Of a stretch of 64,000 nt of DNA, positions 38,349 to 45,575 are shown piece by piece. Origin of the DNA: Anaerococcus lactolyticus ATCC 51172 (GTDB taxonomy: Bacteria; Bacillota; Clostridia; Tissierellales; Peptoniphilaceae); NCBI RefSeq assembly GCF_000156575.1, contig NZ_GG666055.1, positions 1 to 64,000 on the forward strand, read 5' to 3'. How positions within the stretch are numbered: position 1 is the first letter of the stretch; the number at the start of each line of letters is the position of its first letter. The position numbers and the translations under genes were made by a program. The notes beneath the pieces are model-generated. The model was given only the letters and a program-made list of their open reading frames with translations. It did no database searches and was not told the origin of the DNA.

Positions 38349-39245
38349 TTATTGTTTGTTTTTGATTATTTCGCTTATTGTTGGTATTGAGGAAGAAGCT
38401 CCCTTACTCTTGCATGTAATAGCTGCAGCTAGGCTAGCAATTTCCAAGCTATCTTCTAGGCTATAGTCTTGCGCTTGTAAGCCTAAAAAATACCCACAGA
38501 AGGTATCTCCTGCTGCTGTTGTATCCACAACATCGACTTGGTTAGCCTTATATTTTACCAAAGTCTCCCCATTACAATAATATCCACCTTCTTCTCCCAA
38601 AGTAAGTATCACCTCCATTGCAGGATAAGTTTCCTTAAAATACGATATTATATCTGATTTGTTATCCATGCCAGACAAAGACTCACCCTCTGTTTCATTT
38701 AGAATTAGGCAAGCTACTTTATTAAAATCAATATCATAAATTTTTTCGTTAATCGGTGAGGGATTCAAAAAAACTTTTAGTCCCTTATCACTAGCTACAT
38801 TCACAATGTAATCAACATCGTTTATTTCGTTTTGCAAAAGGATGTAATCACCTTTATTAAAACCTTTTAATACTTCATTTACATATGATTTTTCTATCTT
38901 TTTATTAGCACCTCCATATACTATTATTGAATTTTGTCCACAACTATCTATCTGGATAATAGCATGACCGCTGGAACCAGAAATTTTTTTAATCCTATGG
39001 GTCAGATTATTTTCTTCTATATAATCTATTAATAAATCACCATCTTCATTGCCCACTTGACCAGCAAATATCACATCTGCACCAGCTTTTTTTAGGGCTA
39101 TTGCTTGATTTAATCCCTTACCACCTATGAATTTCTCAAATTTATTAGAGGCGATTGTTTCTCCTTCTTTTACAATTTTGTACACACTGTAGGTATTATC
39201 TACATTTAATGAACCGAAATCTAAAACTTTTATATGTTCTTTTAT
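38349..39245 (-). CDS. Ribokinase-like PfkB carbohydrate kinase with apparent non-ATG start
   Basis: A sugar kinase of about 299 residues, probably phosphorylating ribose released by the nucleoside hydrolase. Signature 1 is FIGGKGLNQAIALKKAG and signature 2 is DTTAAGDTFCGYF with the catalytic Asp. The first canonical start (GTG at 39185) would delete the conserved first strand, yet the family sequence KVLDFGSLNVDNTYSV is encoded in frame just upstream. The only starts before it are ATA (39245-39243) or ATT (39248-39246), both well placed after GAGAGGTG. ATA is used here. An AUA or AUU start would be rare and implies weak, regulated translation. Confidence 0.82.
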   Translation of the reverse strand: MKEHIKVLDFGSLNVDNTYSVYKIVKEGETIASNKFEKFIGGKGLNQAIALKKAGADVIFAGQVGNEDGDLLIDYIEENNLTHRIKKISGSSGHAIIQIDSCGQNSIIVYGGANKKIEKSYVNEVLKGFNKGDYILLQNEINDVDYIVNVASDKGLKVFLNPSPINEKIYDIDFNKVACLILNETEGESLSGMDNKSDIISYFKETYPAMEVILTLGEEGGYYCNGETLVKYKANQVDVVDTTAAGDTFCGYFLGLQAQDYSLEDSLEIASLAAAITCKSKGASSSIPTISEIIKNKQ

Positions 39246-39267
39246 AATTTTTCACCTCTCTTCATCA

Positions 39268-39281
39268 TTAAAACGTTTTAA
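39268..39281. promoter_or_regulatory. LacI-family operator upstream of the kinase gene
   Basis: The perfect palindrome TTAAAACGTTTTAA lies between the lacI stop and the kinase start. The same core occurs at the lacI promoter, which suggests a shared repressor. Confidence 0.75.
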
Positions 39282-39295
39282 TAACTATGAAAATC

Positions 39296-40282
39296 CTATA
39301 TTATGCTTTCTCTAATAACTAATTTAGGTTCTATAAAAATATTTTTATTTGCTATATTATCATTTTTAATTAATTTATCAATCATAAATACAGCTTCTTC
39401 TGCTATCTTGCTGAGATTTTGATCTACTGAAGTAAGTTTGGTGCCTAATAAATTATTTATATAGAGATTGTCATAACCAATTAACGATAAATTATTAGGG
39501 ATTTTTATTTTTTCTGTATTAAAATAATCCATAATGCCATAGGCACACATATCATTGAAGCAAAATATTGAATCTATATCTTTGTTTATAAAATATTCTC
39601 CAGCCCTTACACCGCCTTCGAAAGTAAAGTCAGCACAAAAAATATTTTCTTCTTTTATTTTAATCTTATAATCTTTAGCGCAAGCCAAAGCTCCTGATAA
39701 TCTCCTGTTTGATACAACCGAGTCCCTTGGTCCTAGAGCCAACGCGATTTTTCGTAATCCTCTTTGTATCAAATACTTAACAGCCAAGTATCCTCCCTTT
39801 ATGTTGTCACCCGTGACTGTATATGTATCCTTATTTTCATAATCGAATTCATCTAGAAATACTATTTTATTGTTATTTAATATTTTTTTTGAAAAAACCT
39901 TAACTCTTCTATCTACAACAAAGGTTGCCTCAACAAAATTATCTTCGATTAAGTTTTGGAATAATTCCTCATCAAGATTTTCATTATTTGAATTAAAGAT
40001 ATATAGAAAATACCCTTTTAACCTCATATACCTAGAAAGTTGCTTAGCTAGGAGCCCATAAAAAGGATTTGATATATCAGGTATTATTAACATTATGACA
40101 TTAGTCTTACCACTAACTAGACTTCTGGCTATATAATTTGCCCTATAATTTAATTTTGTTGCTGCTTCTATAACTCTTTTGCGGGTTTCAGTTGATATTT
40201 TATCATTAGTATTATTTAAAACCATTGAAACTGTAGTTGTGGAAACGTTTGCTAAGTTAGCAACATCCTTAATCGTACTCAT
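39296..40282 (-). CDS. LacI family transcriptional repressor
   Basis: A 328-residue repressor: N-terminal helix-turn-helix STIKDVANLANVSTTTVSMVLN, hinge about residues 47-60 (RANYIARSLVSGKT), and a periplasmic-binding-like effector domain. It is the first gene of the minus-strand nucleoside operon and has palindromic TAAAACGTTTTA sites both at its own promoter and directly after its gene. It probably represses itself and the operon until a ribosyl compound is present. Confidence 0.94.
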   Translation of the reverse strand: MSTIKDVANLANVSTTTVSMVLNNTNDKISTETRKRVIEAATKLNYRANYIARSLVSGKTNVIMLIIPDISNPFYGLLAKQLSRYMRLKGYFLYIFNSNNENLDEELFQNLIEDNFVEATFVVDRRVKVFSKKILNNNKIVFLDEFDYENKDTYTVTGDNIKGGYLAVKYLIQRGLRKIALALGPRDSVVSNRRLSGALACAKDYKIKIKEENIFCADFTFEGGVRAGEYFINKDIDSIFCFNDMCAYGIMDYFNTEKIKIPNNLSLIGYDNLYINNLLGTKLTSVDQNLSKIAEEAVFMIDKLIKNDNIANKNIFIEPKLVIRESII

Positions 40283-40292
40283 TTATACCTCT

Positions 40293-40310
40293 TATTAAAA
40301 CGTTTTATTA
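40293..40310. promoter_or_regulatory. LacI-family operator at the lacI promoter
   Basis: TAAAACGTTTTA core (40296-40307) with partly symmetric flanks, placed where transcription from the 40317-40345 promoter should start. This fits autorepression. Confidence 0.75.
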
Positions 40311-40316
40311 ATTGTA

Positions 40317-40345
40317 AGTATAATACTTTATTATAAAATTGTCAA
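40317..40345 (-). promoter_or_regulatory. Promoter of lacI and the nucleoside operon
   Basis: Minus strand TTGACA (40340-40345), 17 bases, TATACT (40317-40322). Confidence 0.75.
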
Positions 40346-40449
40346 TACTTTATACATAAAAGTCAATGATATTATATAAGCTTTATTTTCAAAAATTGTA
40401 GATCTATCAAAACATTTAAATTTATTTAAATATAAAGTCTTATTAATAA

Positions 40450-40659
40450 ATCTTAATATCTAAAAAAACGCCATCCACATCCAAACTCCTCGTAGCTTTT
40501 ACCCTAGTCTATATAGCCATGCCAGCAAATGTCATCCCAGACATCTTCCCATTTTTAGGCTATGTAGATGACACAGTCCTAACAGCAGCCCTAATTTATT
40601 TTTCAAACAAACTAATACCAGAAGAAATAAAAAAAGAAACAAGGTCAATAGAGGGTTAA
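40450..40659 (+). pseudogene. Truncated second copy of the DUF1232 gene
   Basis: In-frame codons give TPSTSKLLVAFTLVYIAMPA then NVIPDIFPFLGYVDDTVLTA and ALIYFSNKLIPEEIKKE, closely matching the intact 78-residue protein at 30242. The first about 18 residues and the ribosome binding site are missing. The only internal ATG (40519) would give 46 residues lacking the first helix. A remnant of a duplication or of deletion of the gene start. Confidence 0.8.
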
Positions 40660-40676
40660 GATCTGATAATAATTTT

Positions 40677-40707
40677 AAAAGCCTAGGCAAAATTAGCCTA
40701 GGCTTTT
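40677..40707 (-). terminator. Intrinsic terminator of glmS
   Basis: AAAAGCCTAGGC / GCCTAGGCTTTT stem just after the glmS stop codon; near symmetric, so it may also act on the plus strand. Confidence 0.88.
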
Positions 40708-40720
40708 GTGTCTTAAAATT

Positions 40721-42544
40721 CTATTCAACTGTTACAGATTTTGCTAGATTTCTTGGTTTGTCAACGTCAATGCCTTTAGCTGTTGATGTGTAGTAGGCCA
40801 TTAGTTGGGCCGGGATTACTGTTAGGAGTGGGTAGAGGATGTCTAGGGTCTCTGGCACTTCGCAGATTTTTTCTGTTATTTTTTCCATCCTTGCGTCTTT
40901 GTGGGATGTGATTATAAATACATTTGCTCCCCTTGCAACTACTTCCTCTACATTTGATAGGCTCTTGCCTGTGAGGTTTTTCTGGGTCATTATTGCTATG
41001 ACTGGAGTTTTTTCTTCTATAAGCGAAATTGTTCCATGCTTTAATTCCCCTGCCGCAAAGGCTTCTGTGTGAATATAGGATACTTCCTTGAGCTTTAGGG
41101 CTGCCTCGATGCTTGTTGCATAATCAAGCCCTCTGCCTATATAGAATAGACTTTGTTGGTCTTTTATTTCTCTGGCAAAATCTTTTATTATTTCATCCTT
41201 GGCTAGGATTTGGTCGATTTTTTCTGGAATTTCCTTCAAATTTTCAATTATTTTATCGTAATCATCTTTAGAAATCCTAACTAATTTCCTAGCAAAGTCT
41301 AGGGCGAGTAGGTAGAGGTTTAGGATTTGGCTGGTGTAGGCTTTAGTTGATGCTACTGCAATTTCTGGTCCTGCATAGCAATAAATAGACTTGTCTGCTT
41401 CCCTGTCCATGGATGACGCCAAGGTGTTTGTGATTAGAAGGGTTTTTGCTCCTTTTTCCTTGGCAAGTCTTAGGGCTTTTAGACTGTCTGCTGTTTCCCC
41501 TGATTGGGATATAAATATTACCAAAGTTCTTTCGTCCAAAAATGGGTCATTGTACCTAAATTCTGATGCGAGGTCGCATATAACCGGAATTTTAGCAAGT
41601 TTTTCTATTGCAACCTTTCCCACAAGTCCAGCATGGTAGGCTGTACCACATGCAACTATATAAATTCTTTGAAAGCTCTCTATTTCAACTTTGCTAAAAG
41701 AATCTCCTTCAAAGTCGACTTTGTCATTTTTGATGTTTAAGTTTAAAAGTTCTTTGACAACTGCAGCTTGCTCGTTGATTTCTTTAATCATAAAATGATC
41801 GTAACCAGCCTTGGTTGCTGCATCTACTGACCAACTTATCTTTTTGATTTCTCTTTGGATTTCCTTATTATTTTTATCATAAATTGTGTAGCTACCTTCT
41901 TTGATGTCGATTATATCTCCATTTTCTAGGTAAATTACATCCTTGGTATACTTTAGAAGGGAAGGGATGTCACTTGCCATTATTATCCCTTCTTCCATAA
42001 GACCAACTACAAGTGGACTTTCGACTCTCATGCCAATTAGCCTGTCTGGTTCATCAGCTGAGATTATCCCACAAGCAAAAGAACCCTCAAGCCTATCCTT
42101 AACTTTTTTTACAGCCTCTAAAAGGTCCCCGTCATAATATTTTTCTAGTAGGACGGCTATAACTTCTGTATCTGTAGTTGAACTGAAAGTATAACCTTCT
42201 TCTTCGAGCTCTTTTTTTAATTCCCTATAATTCTCAATAATTCCGTTGTGAACTACAGCAATTTTTCCATTATTTGAAAGATGGGGATGGCTATTAATAT
42301 CGCTCGCCTCTCCGTGGGTTGCCCATCTAATATGGCCTATACCAATACTTCCATCAATCGGATTTTCTTCTAGAGCTTTTTTGAGGTTTGCAAGCTTACC
42401 TGCCTTTTTAACCACAGAAATTTTGCCCTCATCAATGACAGCAAGCCCCGCCGAGTCATAACCACGATACTCAAGTTTCTCAAGACCATCTACGATTACT
42501 TCCCTAGCATCAAGCTTGCCACTATAACAAACTATTCCGCACAT
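40721..42544 (-). CDS. glmS: Glutamine-fructose-6-phosphate aminotransferase (isomerizing)
   Basis: A 607-residue enzyme making glucosamine 6-phosphate for peptidoglycan. The N-terminal glutaminase starts with the nucleophile Cys2 (MCGIVCYSG), with GIGHIRWATHGEAS and HNGIIENY. Two SIS sugar isomerase domains follow (VACGTAYHAG, SQSGETADSL; FYIGRGLDYATSIEAALKLKE), ending in the conserved KSVTVE. It is regulated by the glmS ribozyme in its own leader. Confidence 0.98.
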   Translation of the reverse strand: MCGIVCYSGKLDAREVIVDGLEKLEYRGYDSAGLAVIDEGKISVVKKAGKLANLKKALEENPIDGSIGIGHIRWATHGEASDINSHPHLSNNGKIAVVHNGIIENYRELKKELEEEGYTFSSTTDTEVIAVLLEKYYDGDLLEAVKKVKDRLEGSFACGIISADEPDRLIGMRVESPLVVGLMEEGIIMASDIPSLLKYTKDVIYLENGDIIDIKEGSYTIYDKNNKEIQREIKKISWSVDAATKAGYDHFMIKEINEQAAVVKELLNLNIKNDKVDFEGDSFSKVEIESFQRIYIVACGTAYHAGLVGKVAIEKLAKIPVICDLASEFRYNDPFLDERTLVIFISQSGETADSLKALRLAKEKGAKTLLITNTLASSMDREADKSIYCYAGPEIAVASTKAYTSQILNLYLLALDFARKLVRISKDDYDKIIENLKEIPEKIDQILAKDEIIKDFAREIKDQQSLFYIGRGLDYATSIEAALKLKEVSYIHTEAFAAGELKHGTISLIEEKTPVIAIMTQKNLTGKSLSNVEEVVARGANVFIITSHKDARMEKITEKICEVPETLDILYPLLTVIPAQLMAYYTSTAKGIDVDKPRNLAKSVTVE

Positions 42545-42571
42545 AGTGCCTCCTTATTAAATTTTTCATGA

Positions 42572-42700
42572 GGCCACTGTGTCTTCTCTGTCGCAGAAAT
42601 TGCTCTCTGCTTTTGTCTAACACTAAGGCTGTGAACCCAGGAAGCTCCCGCCGAATTTTCGATAACTTCCTCCCTCGTCATCCCAAAGGGATCTGGCGCT
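42572..42700 (-). ncRNA. glmS ribozyme (glucosamine-6-phosphate activated)
   Basis: On the minus strand the conserved core is readable in order: AGCGCCAGA at the cleavage site (cut between 42700 and 42699), TGACGAGGGAGGAAGTTATCG, ATTTTCGGCGGGAGCTTCC, CACAGCC, ACAAAAGCAGAGAG and TCTGCGACAGAGAAGACAC. It lies directly ahead of glmS. Binding of glucosamine 6-phosphate triggers self-cleavage and mRNA decay. Confidence 0.96.
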
Positions 42701-42748
42701 TTGTTGTTTTTACCTCATTAGGAAATATTATATTCTTTTTTCTTTATT

Positions 42749-42985
42749 ATCCAAGATTTTTATCCGAGATAAATTATCTTTTCACTAGGTGAGTCTATTA
42801 ATCCAGGATTAACATCTTTTTTATTCAATCCGAGATTGAACTTATCTTATAAATGTTCTAGGTCATTTACATGACCACTCCGTAACTGGGGGAACCCCAA
42901 GGGACCTTCCGCAGGGTCCCTCACTGGGTTCCCCCAGGCCCCCTTTCCGCTACACCCCCGAGCGGCCCCTATAGCGGGGAGCAAA
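42749..42985. repeat. Left arm of a large inverted repeat, with palindromes and GC-rich hairpins
   Basis: Contains the 15-17 bp palindromes at 42759, 42798 and 42824, a nested hairpin closed by CTGGGGGAACCC / GGGTTCCCCCAG (42886-42937) and CCGCT/AGCGG (42947-42965). Two blocks recur exactly, inverted, in the right arm: 42896-42912 with 43606-43622 (17 bases) and 42952-42966 with 43512-43526 (15 bases). GC content is far above the surroundings. No open frame of note. Confidence 0.75.
42759..42840. repeat. Three short palindromes of the form NNNATC-N3-GATNNN
   Basis: TTTATC-CGA-GATAAA (42759-42773), TTAATC-CAG-GATTAA (42798-42812) and TTCAATC-CGA-GATTGAA (42824-42840). The ATC/GAT core is constant, while outer bases differ but stay complementary within each copy. 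Confidence 0.7.
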
Positions 42986-43330
42986 TAGGGTAGATTTTCT
43001 TCGAAAATCTTTTTTAAATATGGTTTTCGTCTTCGTTTTAGTATTTCTATCTTCTTACTTTTTAAAATCCCAATCCTCCTAAAAATTGCAATCTAGTCTG
43101 ACTTATATTTTTTATTTAAAAATTAGTTCACAGTATTTATTGTTTTCTGTATTCGTAAAAAGCTGTCAGTGCAATTTTCTTTACGGATGCTTGGTATTTT
43201 AAAATATATAGTCTTGTGATTTTTTCTTCTTTGTTTGAAAACAAACACTAATTTAGCAATGTTTGGCGAAGCCAAACGAGCCCAGCAAAATCTGGAACTT
43301 CGAGACTAATTCTCCTTTTTATTGGGTAAA
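42986..43330. other. Gene-free AT-rich spacer of the inverted-repeat element
   Basis: No coding frame, RNA or promoter I can defend. A short hairpin (GTTTGGC GAA GCCAAAC, 43262-43278) is present near the end. Confidence 0.45.
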
Positions 43331-43417
43331 GATTTCTAATCTAGGGTTGCGTTAAGAAAACTGATTGTTTGAGCGATAGCGAGTTATCAGTTTTTAGCAA
43401 CCCGACGATAAGAAATC
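43331..43417. repeat. 87-bp inverted repeat with GAGCGATAGCGAG centre
   Basis: Arms GATTTCT ... GGTTGC ... AAAACTGAT and their complements ATCAG...TTT, GCAACC, AGAAATC surround TTGTTTGAGCGATAGCGAGT. It sits in the middle of the larger inverted repeat. Confidence 0.65.
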
Positions 43418-43469
43418 AGTATGAAGATACGTAATCTTATACAAAGTAATTCACTCTACACAAAAAAGC

Positions 43470-43735
43470 TTGCCGAAAGGCAAGCATCATTATCCGCACT
43501 CCGCACAAGGAGCCGCTCGGGGGTGTTGGTCTCCACGAGCCGACGGGCTATTCCAGGATTTAAGGGGAGGCGGGTGATGGACAATTTGCCCAGCGGCCGA
43601 GAGCGGCGGAAGGTCCCTTGGGCCTCCCCTTTGAACGGAGCAGCCACGTTAATGGCTAAAAAATATACAAGATATAGTTAATCTAGGATTAACAAAATTG
43701 ATAATTTATCTAGGATAAAAACTATTAATAGTTTT
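43470..43735. repeat. Right arm of the large inverted repeat
   Basis: Begins with GCTTGCC GAAA GGCAAGC, then the GC-rich region 43495-43650 carrying the inverted copies GCCGCTCGGGGGTGT (43512-43526) and GCGGAAGGTCCCTTGGG (43606-43622), then palindromes TTAATC-TAG-GATTAA (43678-43692) and TTTATC-TAG-GATAAA (43705-43719) in mirror order to the left arm. Open frames in this GC-rich part are spurious. Confidence 0.75.
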
Positions 43736-43742
43736 CTGGAAC

Positions 43743-43774
43743 AAAAAAACCAGAATTTATAAAATCCTGGTTTT
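43743..43774 (-). terminator. Intrinsic terminator of the opp operon
   Basis: Minus strand AAAACCAGGATTTT / AAATTCTGGTTTTTTT stem directly at the stop of the last gene. Confidence 0.85.
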
Positions 43775-43962
43775 CACATGAAATATGCTATTAAAAATAT
43801 TGGGGCGAGGATTAGGAGAACAAAGGGCATGAAGACCCTCATTGCTGCTAGAAACATTGCTAGCCTATCCCCTTTTTCTAAATTATCTTTATCTAGGAGG
43901 GCTTCTTTTTCTTCGATTTCCTCCCTAGTTTTCCCCTTGAACCTGTCTATTGGTCTTTTCAT
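43774..43962 (-). CDS. Small membrane protein at the end of the opp operon
   Basis: A 62-residue protein: a charged N-terminal half (RPIDRFKGKTREEIEEKEALL) and one C-terminal hydrophobic helix (FMPFVLLILAPIFLIAYFM). Its start overlaps the oppF stop by four bases, which indicates translational coupling. I recognise no family. It could be a small accessory subunit of the transporter. Confidence 0.7.
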   Translation of the reverse strand: MKRPIDRFKGKTREEIEEKEALLDKDNLEKGDRLAMFLAAMRVFMPFVLLILAPIFLIAYFM

Positions 43963-45575
43963 ATAGCGCTTATTTCTTCTAATTCTTCAGCTTCTTTGGC
44001 TCTACGAGCAAGGTTTGCTGCATGAGCTTTTTCTTTTTCTTCTTCAGATACGTCCATTAGGTGACAGGCTACGTAGTGACCATCGCCAACATCTTTAAGT
44101 TCTGGTTCAAAGTTTTTGCAGATGTCCATTGCATATTCACACCTTGTGTGGAACCTACATCCCTTTGGTGGTCTCACTGCTGACGGTATATCTCCTTCGA
44201 TTACTGCTAGCTCCTGACCTTGGTCTACATCAGTTCTTGGTATAGCTGAAAGTAGGGCCTTTGTGTATGGGTGGAGTGGGTTTGCAAATATTTTTTCAGA
44301 GTCTGTAAGCTCTACCATTACTCCTAAGTACATTACACCTATCCTGTCAGATATATATTTTACTACTGAAAGGTCGTGAGTAATGAATAAGTAGGTTAGG
44401 TTGTTTTGTTCTTTTAGGTCTTGAAGAAGGTTGATGATTTGTGACTGGATAGATACGTCAAGGGCAGATACTGCCTCGTCACAAACTATAAAGCTTGGTT
44501 TTAGGGCAAGGGCTCTTGCTATACCTATTCTTTGTCTTTGGCCACCGGAGAATTGGTGAGGATATCTGTGTAGGAAGTATGGAGCAAGACCACATTTTCC
44601 CATAGTTTCTTGGATGTATTCGTTGTAACCTTTTTCATTTCTTGATTTGAAAAGGTTGTGACCTAGTACACCTTCACCAATTATATTTCCTACAGTCATC
44701 TTTGTATCTAGAGATCCGTAAGGGTCTTGGAAAATCATTTGTAAATCCTTACGTAATTCTCTCATTTCTTCTTTATTTAATTCTGATAGGTCGATACCTG
44801 GATCAAGCTCTTTTTCAAGTTCATTGAACTTTTCCTTATCCCTGAGAGTATCTCTATAAGCCTCGATTTCAGCTCTTTTTTCTTCGACTCTCTTGGTTAT
44901 GGCATCAGCCTTTTCTTTTAATTCCTTATATTTTGGATCTTCATCTAGAATTTTGTAGTATTCATCCCAGGTTCTTACCATCATCTGAGCCTTTTGCTCG
45001 AATTCTTCTATTTCGATATAAACCTTGGCTCTTTCTTTTAAGATTTGGTATTCGTCACTTAGTATCTTTGAAACCTTATTTAGGTCATCTGAAGCAAGAA
45101 GTCCACCAGCAATCCTTATCATGTTAAGGTATTCTTCTTCGATTTCACGACGTTTGAACATGGCTTTTTCGTTGTTCATTGCCCTGGCTTCATCAGTTTC
45201 AGATTTTTCTAAATCTTCATAAATCTTATTTAATTCTTCTAACTCCTTGTGGTAGTTAGGGAATTTTGATGGAATTTTACTGATCATATTGCCCATGTAT
45301 TCTGGGGCAAGTTCTTCTAGGGTTTTTCCGTAGTATAGGGTTGTTCCCTCTGTTTGCTCATATATCTGTAGAAGAGTCCTACCAAAGGTAGACTTTCCAC
45401 AACCTGACTCTCCTACAAGACCAAGTGTTTCACCCTCATAGATGTCTATAGATATAGACTCATTGGCATGGACATATTCGCCCGGGCCCTTGTGAAAAAG
45501 ACCCTTTTTCTTAAGAGGGAAATATTTTTTAAGGTTTCTTATCTTAAATAAGACCTTTTTGTCTTTATTTTCCAT
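43959..45575 (-). CDS. oppF: Oligopeptide ABC transporter ATP-binding protein OppF with large helical insertion
   Basis: A 538-residue ATPase, about 200 longer than typical OppF. Walker A GESGCGKST (residues 55-63) is followed by a charged, coiled-coil-like insertion at about 86-265. The Q-loop MIFQDPYGSLD comes only at about 280-290, then signature QFSGGQRQRIGIARAL, Walker B FIVCDEAVSALD, switch THDLSVVKYISD and the C-terminal oligopeptide/dipeptide zinc-finger-like tail (CRFHTRCEYAMDICKNFEPEL). All ATPase motifs are intact, so it should work. It overlaps oppD by 11 bases. Confidence 0.94.
   Translation of the reverse strand: MENKDKKVLFKIRNLKKYFPLKKKGLFHKGPGEYVHANESISIDIYEGETLGLVGESGCGKSTFGRTLLQIYEQTEGTTLYYGKTLEELAPEYMGNMISKIPSKFPNYHKELEELNKIYEDLEKSETDEARAMNNEKAMFKRREIEEEYLNMIRIAGGLLASDDLNKVSKILSDEYQILKERAKVYIEIEEFEQKAQMMVRTWDEYYKILDEDPKYKELKEKADAITKRVEEKRAEIEAYRDTLRDKEKFNELEKELDPGIDLSELNKEEMRELRKDLQMIFQDPYGSLDTKMTVGNIIGEGVLGHNLFKSRNEKGYNEYIQETMGKCGLAPYFLHRYPHQFSGGQRQRIGIARALALKPSFIVCDEAVSALDVSIQSQIINLLQDLKEQNNLTYLFITHDLSVVKYISDRIGVMYLGVMVELTDSEKIFANPLHPYTKALLSAIPRTDVDQGQELAVIEGDIPSAVRPPKGCRFHTRCEYAMDICKNFEPELKDVGDGHYVACHLMDVSEEEKEKAHAANLARRAKEAEELEEISAI

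Noticed and set aside
42550-42720. T-box leader before glmS
   Set aside because: The sequence matches the ordered core of the glmS ribozyme, and no GGTGGTACC-type T-box element is present.
43456-43681. Open frames on both strands in the GC-rich right arm
   Set aside because: They are Arg/Ser/Gly-rich, lack ribosome binding sites and coincide with hairpins and inverted repeats. GC-rich DNA simply has few stops.
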